Shown here: piece after piece, positions 14,917 to 22,073 of the stretch
How the letters are laid out: every line of letters starts with the position of its first letter
Position numbering within the stretch: the first letter of the stretch is position 1
The notes under the pieces: generated by a model
Database searches by the model: none
What the model was told of the DNA's origin: nothing
What the model saw: only the letters and a program-made list of their open reading frames with translations
Made by a program: the position numbers and the translations under genes
From: OFTM291 sp041741375
Lineage (GTDB): Bacteria; Gemmatimonadota; Gemmatimonadetes; Gemmatimonadales; GWC2-71-9
Direction of reading: 5' to 3'
DNA: 23,227 nucleotides
Assembly (NCBI GenBank): GCA_041741375.1
Contig: JBGSKF010000131.1
Span: 1 to 23,227 of the forward strand

Positions 14917-15453
14917 TCAGATTCGCTTCTCCATACGCACCAGAGGAACGGGAACACCGCCCCGTCGGTCCTCGATCCTTTCCTTCGGCTGGTACCCACA
15001 GGCCCGGTAGAGTGGTTCCCCCGCCATCGTGGCCATGAGTTCCACCAGGGAGAACCCGTCGGCCTTCGCGGCCTCTTCGCACAGGGAAAGTATCATCCGC
15101 CCGATGCCGCGCCGCGCAAAGCGGGGATGAGTGTACATCGCTCGCACCTTGGCGGCGTCATGGGCCGGATCCAGCCGATCCGCCTGCCGTCCCGGAGTGT
15201 GATCACCGCCATAGAGTGTTGCCCGGCGACTCCATCCCCCGCAACCCGCCATCACGCCGTCCGCCTCGACCACGAAGTACGTACCGTCATCGATCAGCTG
15301 CGTGTCGAGACCCATGATGGTCCGGCTCGACTCGATCTGCAGGGAAGTAAGGAATGGCATCTGCAGCTCGCTGATGGCGGCATCCATGAGGACACGCAAC
15401 GGAGGGAGATCCTCGCGGGTCGCGCGTCTATGATGAAAGCCGGCCTGGGGCAT
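14917..15453 (-). CDS. GNAT-family N-acetyltransferase
   Basis: 178 residues from ATG 15453 (MPQAGFHHRRATREDLPPL); ATG at 15474 (adding MPGAREA) is an alternative. The GNAT fold shows RRATREDLPPLRVLMDAAI (motif C), FVVEADGVMAGCGGW (beta 2-3) and AKVRAMYTHPRFARRGIGRMIL. The last holds the acetyl-CoA loop R-R-G-I-G-R of motif A. It ends with EEAAKADGFSLVELMATMAGEPLYRACGY (motif B). It should transfer an acetyl group from acetyl-CoA to an unknown amine. An unusual insert, SRRATLYGGDHTPGRQADRLDP, sits before motif A. The neighbours are broken genes, but this one has no visible lesion. Confidence 0.85.
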   Translation of the reverse strand: MPQAGFHHRRATREDLPPLRVLMDAAISELQMPFLTSLQIESSRTIMGLDTQLIDDGTYFVVEADGVMAGCGGWSRRATLYGGDHTPGRQADRLDPAHDAAKVRAMYTHPRFARRGIGRMILSLCEEAAKADGFSLVELMATMAGEPLYRACGYQPKERIEDRRGGVPVPLVRMEKRI

Positions 15454-15528
15454 GGCCTCTCTGGCTCCTGGCATGGAAGAACCTCGCACGGCGGGCCGGA
15501 ATCACCCAAGCGCTCCCGGTGGCGTGCA

Positions 15529-15549
15529 GGGACGGTTCGTGAACCGCCC
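15529..15549. repeat. CGGTTCGTGAACCG palindromic repeat
   Basis: CGGTTC-GT-GAACCG with partly paired GGG/CCC flanks. It has the same core in opposite orientation as the repeat at 19087-19116. It lies just past the point where the DUF433-like reading degenerates. Confidence 0.75.
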
Positions 15550-15607
15550 TTCCCACCTCACGCCGCCGAGCAAGGAGCGAGACCCCCGGGAACTCCTGGC
15601 ACAGAGA

Positions 15608-15703
15608 CAAGCCCCTTTCAGCCGGCACGAGGCCCACGAGAGTGCCCAGGGTCATCCGCAGGCCGCGGATGCATGGCTTGCCACCCATGACCTGCGGGTC
15701 CAT
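15608..15703 (-). pseudogene. DUF433 antitoxin-like N-terminal fragment
   Basis: From ATG 15703 the sequence MDPQVMGGKPCIRGLRMTLG and TLVGLVPAERG matches the N-terminal half of DUF433 proteins (PxVMGGKPCIRGxRVTVGTIVG), small DNA-binding proteins often used as antitoxins of PIN-type toxins. The expected second half (EEILxxYPxL and the Tyr/Ala-rich helix) is absent. The same frame instead runs on through unrelated sequence and the palindromic repeat into the GNAT gene, ending at 15428. No PIN toxin follows. The gene is truncated and probably inactive. Confidence 0.68.
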
Positions 15704-15743
15704 GGGTGATTCTGGTGAGTTTGTTCATCGGAGCCAGCCTGTC

Positions 15744-16013
15744 CTACGCTGCGCGGAGCGGCTTGATGTCAGCATCACGTAGCGGCGGCATGTCCAGTGC
15801 GCCGAGCACACGATTCAAGGCCGCGAGCGTGACGGTGGTTGGCGCTGTGAGCTCAATGCCGATTGGCTTACCAACGTGGTTGAAATCCACCACCATTCCT
15901 GGTTCTGCCGTCGACGTTCTGACCGATTTCTCGCCTGGTTCGCGCGGCAGATAGAGATAGGCAGCCAAGGGGCGTCCGTGGCGAAAGGTTACCTCCAGAT
16001 ACGGTTCTTTCAT
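15744..16013 (-). CDS. DUF2283-family protein, putative antitoxin-like partner
   Basis: 89 residues, ATG 16013, one base after the DUF4258 stop (TGA-G-ATG), so the pair is coupled. KEPYLEVTFRHGRPLAAYLYLP, then TAEPGMVVDFNHVGKPIGIEL, follow the DUF2283 pattern (YLxL...PGVVVDYDxxGxxVGIEIL). A C-terminal extension (TLAALNRVLGALDMPPLRDAD) replaces the usual short end. No membrane segment. DUF2283 genes often sit beside DUF4258 genes, and the pair is suspected to form a toxin-antitoxin-like unit. That role is inferred from this pairing and has not been shown for this gene. Confidence 0.8.
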   Translation of the reverse strand: MKEPYLEVTFRHGRPLAAYLYLPREPGEKSVRTSTAEPGMVVDFNHVGKPIGIELTAPTTVTLAALNRVLGALDMPPLRDADIKPLRAA

Positions 16014-16014
16014 C

Positions 16015-16281
16015 TCAACTCTCCCAGATCGGAAACGCCGTTACGACGACCAGCATCTTCAGCACGCCATCTAGTCCGACAATGACCTCCCATCTCCTGC
16101 CCGCGTGGTGCGTGGCGATGACCCATCGCCCATCCAGGACATCAGGCCGGTAGCCTGAAGCACCCTCAAGCATCGCTCGCAGATCCACTTCGTTGAAGCC
16201 ACGATCCTCCATGCGCCGCAACAGGTGCGGACTGAGTTCCAGACCCCATTCCCGCCACGAGGGCCAATCTATCTCGGTCAG
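16015..16281 (-). CDS. DUF4258-family protein, putative toxin-like partner
   Basis: The conserved region starts upstream of the first ATG and TTG codons: LTEIDWPSWREWGLELSPH, then LLRRMEDRGFNEVDLRAMLE, with RWVIATHHAGRRWEVIVGLD and VLVVVTA-like strands (MLVVVTAFPIWES) after. I give CTG 16281, which has GGAGG 6 nt before it, as the earliest possible start after an in-frame TAG (16285-16287). Above that TAG is an in-frame MNEAASSLEPPRR from ATG 16326 with its own ribosome site. The original gene may therefore have started at 16326 and now carries a nonsense codon; TTG 16221 is a shorter option. DUF4258 proteins resemble BrnT/RelE-type toxins in size and style. It is coupled to DUF2283 downstream. 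Confidence 0.7.
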   Translation of the reverse strand: MTEIDWPSWREWGLELSPHLLRRMEDRGFNEVDLRAMLEGASGYRPDVLDGRWVIATHHAGRRWEVIVGLDGVLKMLVVVTAFPIWES

Positions 16282-16347
16282 CCTCTACCTCCGTGGCGGT
16301 TCGAGGCTACTCGCTGCCTCATTCATGTGGCTAACTTCTCGATGTGA

Positions 16348-16353
16348 AGTATA
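16348..16353 (-). promoter_or_regulatory. Possible -10 box TATACT
   Basis: TATACT on the minus strand, 22 nt before ATG 16326 of the DUF4258 reading, at the edge of the 44-bp repeat copy D. No good -35 at 17 nt; TTGCGG lies 20 nt upstream. The repeat may carry a weak promoter. Confidence 0.3.
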
Positions 16354-16394
16354 CTGCATCTCAATCACCCTCTCCGCAAGATGACCCCGGGTTG
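16351..16394 (-). repeat. 44-bp dispersed repeat, copy D
   Basis: Matches 13899-13942 at 39 of 44 bases. It lies between the HepT-like stub and the DUF4258 gene; the HepT-like reading loses family resemblance as it approaches this block. Confidence 0.8.
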
Positions 16395-16416
16395 GAGCCC
16401 GGGCTGGAAGGGCGGT

Positions 16417-16461
16417 GGCCTCGAGGATCTCGCCGAGGAGTATATCGATGCCGCGGTTCAT
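16417..16461 (-). pseudogene. HepT-like (HEPN) N-terminal stub
   Basis: The ATG at 16461 overlaps the stop of the MNT remnant (ATGA), the usual gene arrangement of MNT-HepT pairs. MNRGIDILLGEILEA resembles the first helix of HepT toxins (xYLEDILEAI). After 15 residues the reading turns into repeat-derived sequence, and the RNase motif RxxxxH is absent. It is only a short match; the overlap with the MNT-like gene is the main support. Confidence 0.4.
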
Positions 16462-16598
16462 AGAACCGGAACCAGTTCCCTCAGGATCTGGTCCCGCAGC
16501 TTCGGGTGGAGCGAGCCTCGGGTCACGACGTCGACCTCGCGGCCGGGGTCCCGTGGCTCGGCGACCTTTCGGCGGATCTCCTCGATCGTGGGATTCAT
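16458..16598 (-). pseudogene. MNT-type nucleotidyltransferase antitoxin, core deleted
   Basis: 46 residues from ATG 16598. MNPTIEEIRRKVA is the usual start, and GREVDVVTRGSLHPKLRD plus QILRELVPVL is the usual end, of minimal nucleotidyltransferases that pair with HepT/HEPN toxins. A full protein is about 95-100 residues and carries GSxARG and the SDxDLxV catalytic site between these two parts. Here a few residues (EPRDP) replace that core, so about 50 residues are missing in frame and AMPylation activity must be lost. The gene still overlaps its HepT-like partner. Confidence 0.65.
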
Positions 16599-16836
16599 AC
16601 AGAGGAATCCATGCCGCCCGCCCTCCCGCAGGGTAGGCCAGCCTGAAACCAGGGCCAGGGCCGGTGGCATCGGGTTCTGGAGGGCACCGGCTCGCGTATT
16701 GTCGCCTGGTCCTCCCGAGAGCGCCGTCACCCCAGGGCGCGGGCCTGGTGCGAACGCCCTCCTTTGGGCATAATCCCCTGGTCAACTCCAGCGTCCTTGG
16801 CTCGGCTCTCCGTTTCGCACCCGATCGGCAGGTGAG
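16599..16836. other. Intergenic region before the nuclease-helicase gene
   Basis: 238 bp between the MNT remnant and the plus-strand ATG. A CATAAT -10-like box lies at 16769-16774 with only a weak -35 (TGGTGC, 16746-16751). AGGTGAG lies directly before ATG 16837 with unusually short spacing. No repeat or RNA gene recognised. Confidence 0.35.
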
Positions 16837-18837
16837 ATGCCCACTCAATCGAGCAAACCTCGCCCATCGGCTTATCTCTCGATATCGATCGCAGACTTCT
16901 TTGCCCAATCTGATGTAACCACTCTGGGGACCATCACCCAGGCGAGCGGATTCGACATCGACATCTCCCAGCGCACCGCATGGGAGGCGTGCATAGCGAT
17001 CCTTCGCCTCGCCCTCGTGGGCATTGAGGGGCACCTGTACATGGAGTTCGATGTTCCGCGGCTTGGCAGTCGCATCGACGCGGTCGTGGTCGCCGGCTCG
17101 GCCATCTTCCCGATCGAGGTCAAAGCCGGGGAAGGCACCTACAGGAGGGCCGACATCAACCAAGCATGGGACTATGCGCTGGATCTCAAGAACTTCCACC
17201 GTGCGAGTCACGATGCGCCGATTTTCCCGGTGCTCCTGGCCACTGAGGCTCACAAGGGTGATTTGGAGTGGCAGGAGCCTCACCATGATCGTGTCTACCC
17301 ACCGTACTGTTGCCCCAGGTCGGGACTCGCCAGGGCGATCGCGACTGGGGTGGCGGTCGCCAAGGGCCCGCCACTGGATGGCGAGGCATGGGGTCGAGCA
17401 CCGTATCATCCGACCCCCACCATAGTCCAGGCGGCTCAGACACTCTACGCCCGGCACTCGGTGGAAGCGATTTCACGGAGTGACGCTGGCGCGCGGAACC
17501 TGGCCATCACCTCGAAGCGAGTCGAGGAGGTCGTCGAACAGGCGCGCCGCGAAAGGCAGAAGGCGATCGTTTTCGTCACCGGCGTACCTGGGGCAGGCAA
17601 GACCCTTGTCGGCTTGACCATCGCGACCCACCGACGCAACGAAAGCTCACCCACCCATGCCGTGTTCCTCTCTGGCAACGGCCCCCTGGTCGCGGTGCTC
17701 CGGGAGGCACTGATACGGGATGACCTTGGTCGCCGGCGCGCCCGCGGCGAGCGGCTTCGGAAGGGTGTGGTCGCCCAAAAGGTCAAGCCATTCATCCAGA
17801 ATGTGCACCACTTTCGTGACGACGGCCTGCGGGATGGCACCACACCACCTGCCGATCGGGTCGTCATCTTCGATGAAGCTCAACGAGCATGGAACAGGGC
17901 CCAGACCTCCAAGTTCATGCGGCAAAAGAAGAACCTCGCCGAGTTCGATCAATCAGAACCCGAAGTCCTCATCTCCCTGATGGACCGCCATCAGGACTGG
18001 GCGGTCATCGTCTGCCTCGTTGGCAATGGCCAGGAGATCAACACCGGAGAAGCGGGCATCGGCGCCTGGCTTGACGCTATCGATCAACATTTCCCGCACT
18101 GGCATCTCTTCGTGTCACCGCAACTGGCTCAGCTTGAGCACTCCACCGCAGCGACGTTGCAACGGCTGGAAGCCGGTCATCATCTGTGCCACGATGCGGA
18201 TCTGCACCTGGCGGTCTCGATGCGGTCCTTTCGTGCCGAGCGGGTTTCGGATTTTGTCCGAGCCGTGCTCGATCATGACCTCGCCGAGGCGCGCCAGCTC
18301 CTCACAGCGGTGTGCGGGAAGTATCCTATCACGTTGACCCGAGACCTGACGGCAGCCAAGCAGTGGATTCGAACGCACGCACGCGGAAACGAACGGTGTG
18401 GTCTGGTGGCATCCTCTCAGGCAATGCGGTTGAAACCGCATGCGATCGACGTACGCTACAAGGTTGATCCGGTTGCCTGGTTCCTCAACGACCCCACCGA
18501 CACCCGCTCCTCCGACTACCTGGAGGACGCTGCCACCGAGTTCCAGACCCAGGGCCTCGAGCTCGATTGGGCCTGTGTCACATGGGATGCAGATCTCCGG
18601 TATCATCCCACGGGTTGGACTCATCATCAGTTTCGCGGCACGACATGGCAGCGGGCGAAAAAGGAAGACCGGCAGCAGTACATGGTCAATGCCTATCGGG
18701 TGCTGCTCACACGGGCACGACAGGGAATGGTGATCTGTGTTCCGCGGGGCGATCCCACGGACCCCACCCGTGCCCCCGCGTTTTACGATGGCACCTTCGG
18801 CTACCTGTGTGACCTGGGAATTCCGCTGCTGGGGTGA
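16837..18837 (+). CDS. PD-(D/E)XK nuclease-SF1/DUF2075 helicase fusion
   Basis: 666 residues. The N-terminal 200 residues hold a PD-(D/E)XK nuclease: Glu50 (RTAWEAC), Asp81 (SRIDAVVV), Glu94-x-Lys96 (PIEVKAG) and a QxxxY-type motif at Gln109 (INQAWDY). The rest is a DUF2075-type P-loop ATPase of SF1 helicase style: Walker A GVPGAGKT (249-256), Walker B IFDEAQ (344-349), LVGNGQEIN as motif III, QGLELDWACVTW as motif V and NAYRVLLTRARQGM as motif VI. All key residues look intact. Such nuclease-helicase proteins, also called Schlafen group 3-like, are found in defence islands and are thought to attack foreign nucleic acid. The adjacent toxin-antitoxin debris supports that view. It stands alone on this strand, with no methylase or other partner. 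Confidence 0.85.
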   Translation: MPTQSSKPRPSAYLSISIADFFAQSDVTTLGTITQASGFDIDISQRTAWEACIAILRLALVGIEGHLYMEFDVPRLGSRIDAVVVAGSAIFPIEVKAGEGTYRRADINQAWDYALDLKNFHRASHDAPIFPVLLATEAHKGDLEWQEPHHDRVYPPYCCPRSGLARAIATGVAVAKGPPLDGEAWGRAPYHPTPTIVQAAQTLYARHSVEAISRSDAGARNLAITSKRVEEVVEQARRERQKAIVFVTGVPGAGKTLVGLTIATHRRNESSPTHAVFLSGNGPLVAVLREALIRDDLGRRRARGERLRKGVVAQKVKPFIQNVHHFRDDGLRDGTTPPADRVVIFDEAQRAWNRAQTSKFMRQKKNLAEFDQSEPEVLISLMDRHQDWAVIVCLVGNGQEINTGEAGIGAWLDAIDQHFPHWHLFVSPQLAQLEHSTAATLQRLEAGHHLCHDADLHLAVSMRSFRAERVSDFVRAVLDHDLAEARQLLTAVCGKYPITLTRDLTAAKQWIRTHARGNERCGLVASSQAMRLKPHAIDVRYKVDPVAWFLNDPTDTRSSDYLEDAATEFQTQGLELDWACVTWDADLRYHPTGWTHHQFRGTTWQRAKKEDRQQYMVNAYRVLLTRARQGMVICVPRGDPTDPTRAPAFYDGTFGYLCDLGIPLLG

Positions 18838-18937
18838 CGGTCACGACCCCTGTTCCGGTGCACGCGCTACCATCAGCGCACGTCTGGAGCAGCCAGGATG
18901 ACGGCGTCACTGAGTGGCCGGGAGGTTCGAAGGAACG

Positions 18938-19054
18938 CTACCGCCATGTCGGAGAGCGCCTCGCAACTACGTTGATCAGCATGCCGACCAGGACGGAGAG
19001 AGCGATGACGTCGAGGATCATGCGTTTCTGGCCGAGGGTGTAAACGAGAATGGC
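18938..19054 (-). other. Possible membrane-helix remnant
   Basis: Between the helicase gene and the next gene (301 bp) one minus-strand frame reads ILVYTLGQKRMILDVIALS, then VLVGMLINVVARRSPTWR, and stops at 18938. This is a credible transmembrane helix with a basic end. From ATG 19021 it is only 27 residues. It may be a tiny membrane protein or a gene fragment; I do not recognise it. Confidence 0.22.
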
Positions 19055-19086
19055 TCATTCTGCTGGTCCTCCCGGGCAGGCCGGAT

Positions 19087-19116
19087 GGTAGGGCGGTTCA
19101 CGAACCGCGCCCCTAC
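19087..19116. repeat. GTAGGGCGGTTC-AC-GAACCG palindromic repeat
   Basis: An inverted repeat with a CGGTTC/GAACCG core and GTAGGG/CCCTAC outer arms. It is a second copy of the element at 15529-15549. It lies 23 bp past the stop of the minus-strand Gfo/Idh/MocA gene, so it could act in 3' end formation. Confidence 0.75.
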
Positions 19117-19138
19117 ATCGAACTTCAAACTTCGAACC

Positions 19139-20476
19139 TCACAAGCTCCAACCCGCCCTCGCCCGCGCCGCCACGTACTCCTCCGGCACCTCACTCTTGA
19201 GCGCCCCGGTCGCCGGGTCGAAATCGAGCGCCACCCCGACCCGCTGCGCGAGACACCCCTGCAGCACCATCCGCGTCAAGCCCGCCGCGTGCCCGGCAAA
19301 GTCACTCCCGGCCCGCGCCTTGTTCCGGATCGCCGCGAACCACTCCTTGTGCACCCCCTCGGTGCGCGGATATTTCACCGCAAGCGGCTTGTCCGTCACC
19401 GCCCGCATCCGGTCCGCATCGAGGAGCCGAGGCGACTCGGCGTACACCCCGGCCGTCATCATCCCGTCGTCCCCGATCCAGAGCTGACCCCCGTCATTCG
19501 ACCAGGGCCAGAGCTCCGCCTGGGGCCACCCTGGAGGACGCGGCGGCACCAGCGCCCCGTCCCGCCAGACGACCGTGACCGGGGGCCTCGATCCCTTCGC
19601 CGGATACCGGAAGGTGACCCGCGACGCCTTCGGCGCCGTTTCCGGGTACCGCTGGCTCACCTCCGGTTCGATCCGGCTCGGCGTGCCGAGATCGAGGATC
19701 CAGTAGGCGGCATCCAGGAGATGACACGCCATGTCCCCCAGGGCACCGGTGCCGAGGTCCCACCAGCCGCGCCAGCGGAAGGGAGCATACGCCGGGTGAT
19801 AGGGCCGCTCCGCCGCGGGCCCGAGCCAGAGATTCCAGTCGAGCGTGGGCGCGGGCACATGCAGCTCGGTGGGCCGGGAAATCCCCTGCGGCCAGATCGG
19901 CCGATTGGTCCAGTAGTGCACCTCGCGCACGGTCCCGATGAGGCCCCCCTCCACCCACTCGCGCATGAGCCGCACCCCCTCTCCCGCATGCCCCTGATTT
20001 CCCATCTGCGTCACCTGCCCCGTCCGCGTTCGCGCCTCCGCCTCGACCAGCGCCACCTCTCCCAGGGTGCGGACCAGCGGTTTCTGGGTGTAGACGTGCT
20101 TTCCGGCCCGGAGTGCGGCGAGTGTGATCACCGCATGGGCATGATCGGGCGTGGTGATGGTGACGGCGTCGATGTCCCGCTCCCGGTCGAGCAACTCCCG
20201 GAAGTCGGTGTAGCGCCGGGCTTGCGGGTGGGCCCGGTACGCGTCTCCCGCCGCATTCTGGTCGACATCGCAGAGCGCCACGATCCGCTCCCCGGCGGCC
20301 GCGACATTGCGGACGTCGCTCCAGCCCATCCCGCCCACCCCGATGCACGCCACCGTCAACTGATCGCTCGGGGGGATGAATCCGCGACCGAGAACCCGGC
20401 GCGGCACGATGGCAAAGAGACCGGCCGCGGCGGCGCTCTGCACGAAATCTCTCCGCGGAAGCTTGTCACTCGGCAT
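19139..20476 (-). CDS. Tat-exported Gfo/Idh/MocA oxidoreductase
   Basis: 445 residues from ATG 20476, with AAGGAG at good spacing. The N-terminus LPRRDFVQSAAAAGLFAIVP is a Tat signal, so it is likely folded with its NAD(P) cofactor and exported. The Rossmann motif VACIGVGGMGWSD follows; VALCDVDQNAAG is the acceptor loop. The family's EKP appears as TQKPL (Gln for Glu, Lys kept), the variant usual in exported Bacteroidota- and Planctomycetota-type members. GNQGHAGEGVRLMREWVEGG and GTGALGDMACHLLDAAYWIL (with the conserved Asp and His) are typical of this subfamily. Exported members with tightly held NAD include glycosidases acting through transient 3-keto oxidation (GH109), and others handle 3-keto-sugars. 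Downstream of the DUF1080/MFS pair in the same direction, it probably joins that pathway. Confidence 0.87.
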   Translation of the reverse strand: MPSDKLPRRDFVQSAAAAGLFAIVPRRVLGRGFIPPSDQLTVACIGVGGMGWSDVRNVAAAGERIVALCDVDQNAAGDAYRAHPQARRYTDFRELLDRERDIDAVTITTPDHAHAVITLAALRAGKHVYTQKPLVRTLGEVALVEAEARTRTGQVTQMGNQGHAGEGVRLMREWVEGGLIGTVREVHYWTNRPIWPQGISRPTELHVPAPTLDWNLWLGPAAERPYHPAYAPFRWRGWWDLGTGALGDMACHLLDAAYWILDLGTPSRIEPEVSQRYPETAPKASRVTFRYPAKGSRPPVTVVWRDGALVPPRPPGWPQAELWPWSNDGGQLWIGDDGMMTAGVYAESPRLLDADRMRAVTDKPLAVKYPRTEGVHKEWFAAIRNKARAGSDFAGHAAGLTRMVLQGCLAQRVGVALDFDPATGALKSEVPEEYVAARARAGWSL

Positions 20477-20540
20477 GGTCGCTCCTTGGTGTCATGGCGA
20501 CCCCGTCGTGGATCGCCGTCGTTGGCAAGACAACAACTAC

Positions 20541-20633
20541 TCACACGAAGACACGAAGACACGAAGGGTGTCCGTCGCCAAGATCATCGCGATCTCCAGG
20601 CCGTGAAAAATGGGTGGCCCCACCCCCCACCAC
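20541..20633 (+). repeat. ACGAAGAC repeat cluster, long copy X
   Basis: Starts TCACACGAAGACACGAAGAC and continues past the octamers with GGGTGTCCGTCGCC. The first 57 bases match 22988-23044 at 54 positions, and similarity goes on through a GCCCCAC-ACCACC-rich tail. Confidence 0.88.
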
Positions 20634-20680
20634 CAGCAATCGCGTCCCCATGGCACCATACGGTTGATCTCATCAACTCA

Positions 20681-20834
20681 GTCTTCGTGTCTTCGTGTCT
20701 TCGTGTGAGCATGTTTTAAACACCACCGTCCCACCTCACTCATGACCGGCCTCATCAGCTCAATCTCCGCATCTCCGCGTCTCCGCGTCTCCGCGTGAGC
20801 CCCTTCCCCCTTCGCGTCTTCGCGTCTTCGCGTG
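20681..20834 (-). repeat. Inverted ACGAAGAC-type repeats
   Basis: Three arrays: CTTCGTGT units (20681-20710), CTCCGCGT units (20764-20800) and CTTCGCGT units (20811-20834). Read on the minus strand, each begins TCACACG/TCACGCG or close to it. The first is a 26-bp perfect inverted match to the start of copy X at 20541. Confidence 0.88.
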
Positions 20835-20849
20835 ACCCCTTTCCCGACT

Positions 20850-22073
20850 TTACCCCGGTCCCGGTGTCGGTGTCGCGATCGGTCCCGCCTCACGACCGGG
20901 GCGGAATGTGAGCGCGAACAGCACCAGGATCGCCGCCGCTCCCGCCGCCGGTACCAGCCAGATGCTGCGCCAGGCGTGGGTGCCGTCGGCCAGGCGGTAG
21001 GCGTCGACCACCTGGCCCGACACGAAGGCGCCGATGAAATACCCGACACCGTTGGTGACAAAATTGAGGAATCCCTGCGCCGCCGCACGGATGGCGGGAC
21101 CCGCCCGTTCATCGGTGTAGATCTGACCGCCGACAAAGAAGAAGTCGTAGCAGACGCCATGCAGCAGGATCCCTATCATGATGAGGTACATCGCGTCGTT
21201 GGCATTGCCCAGGGCAAAGGCCACGTACCGAAGGCTCCACGCCAGCATCCCGCCCAGCATGACCGCCTTGATGCCGAAGCGGACCAGAAAGAGCGGAAGG
21301 AAAATCATGAAGATGATCTCGCTCATCTGGCCAAACGTCTGCAGAAACGCCGGTTCGGCGACCCCGATCTCGTTCAGAAACGGATTGGTGAAGGCGTAGT
21401 AGAACTGGAGCGGGATGGTGAGGAGGAAGGACCCCGCCACGAACACCAGGAACGACCGGTCCTTGAGCAGGGCCAGCGCGTCGAGGCCGAGCGCGTCGCG
21501 GAGCTGGAACGGCTTCCCGGCAGCGGTGGGAGGAGTGGCCGGGAGGGCGAGGGCAAAGAGTCCCATCACCACCGACGCCCCTGCCGCGAGCCGCATCGGA
21601 ATGGCGAGTGCGTCGGCGTGGAGCACCTTCCCCACCACGATGCCGGCCACGATCCACCCGATGGTGCCGAGCACCCGGATGATGGGGAAGTCCCGGGTGG
21701 GGTTCTCGATGTGGTGGAAGGCGATGGAGTTGCTGAGCGACAGCGTGGGCATGTAGCAGAGTGCGTAGCCCACGAGGAGAGGGTAGAACAGGGTCCACTC
21801 GGTCTGGCTGGAGAGGAGCCACATGAGACCCCCGCCCACCAGGTGGAGCACGGCCAGCAGCTTTTCGGAGGCGAAAAAGCGGTCCGCCACCATCCCGATG
21901 AAGAAGGGGGTGATGAGGGCTGCGAGGGCGGTGGCCCCGTAGGCCAGGCCGACCTGCCGCCCGGAGAATCCGAGCGTCTGGCCGAGATAGGTGCCCATGG
22001 TGACGAACCAGCTCCCCCAGATGAAGTACTGGAGGAACATCATCGCCGAGAGGCGAACGCGGGTGAGGGTCAT
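20850..22073 (-). CDS. MFS permease, nucleoside/sugar:proton symporter-like
   Basis: 407 residues from ATG 22073, overlapping the DUF1080 stop (ATGA). The N-terminus MTLTRVRLSAMMFLQYFIWG plus SWFVTMGTYLGQTLGFSGRQ is characteristic of the NupG/XapB-type nucleoside:H+ symporter branch of the major facilitator superfamily. About twelve helices are visible, including FIGMVADRFFASEKLLAVLH (motif A-like loop), FPIIRVLGTIGWIVAGIVVG, FQLRDALGLDALALLKDRSF (central loop) and AMYLIMIGILLHGVCYDFFF. In many soil bacteria this branch sits next to DUF1080 and Gfo/Idh/MocA genes and may import keto-sugars or glycosides rather than nucleosides. Here the translational overlap with a 3-keto-disaccharide hydrolase supports sugar import. 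This is an inference. Confidence 0.87.
   Translation of the reverse strand: MTLTRVRLSAMMFLQYFIWGSWFVTMGTYLGQTLGFSGRQVGLAYGATALAALITPFFIGMVADRFFASEKLLAVLHLVGGGLMWLLSSQTEWTLFYPLLVGYALCYMPTLSLSNSIAFHHIENPTRDFPIIRVLGTIGWIVAGIVVGKVLHADALAIPMRLAAGASVVMGLFALALPATPPTAAGKPFQLRDALGLDALALLKDRSFLVFVAGSFLLTIPLQFYYAFTNPFLNEIGVAEPAFLQTFGQMSEIIFMIFLPLFLVRFGIKAVMLGGMLAWSLRYVAFALGNANDAMYLIMIGILLHGVCYDFFFVGGQIYTDERAGPAIRAAAQGFLNFVTNGVGYFIGAFVSGQVVDAYRLADGTHAWRSIWLVPAAGAAAILVLFALTFRPGREAGPIATPTPGPG

Noticed and set aside
12982..16836. Integron cassette array
   Set aside because: Small accessory genes in one direction suggested it, but I found no RYYYAAC...GTTRRRY attC pairs at gene ends and no integrase; the repeats present do not have attC form.
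20376..20606. Plus-strand protein ending SHEDTKTRRVSVAKI
   Set aside because: The apparent sequence is a translation of the ACGAAGAC repeats.
18914..20719. Long plus-strand frame of about 600 codons opposite the Gfo/Idh/MocA gene
   Set aside because: Arg/Pro-rich shadow; the minus strand holds all conserved motifs and a good ribosome site.
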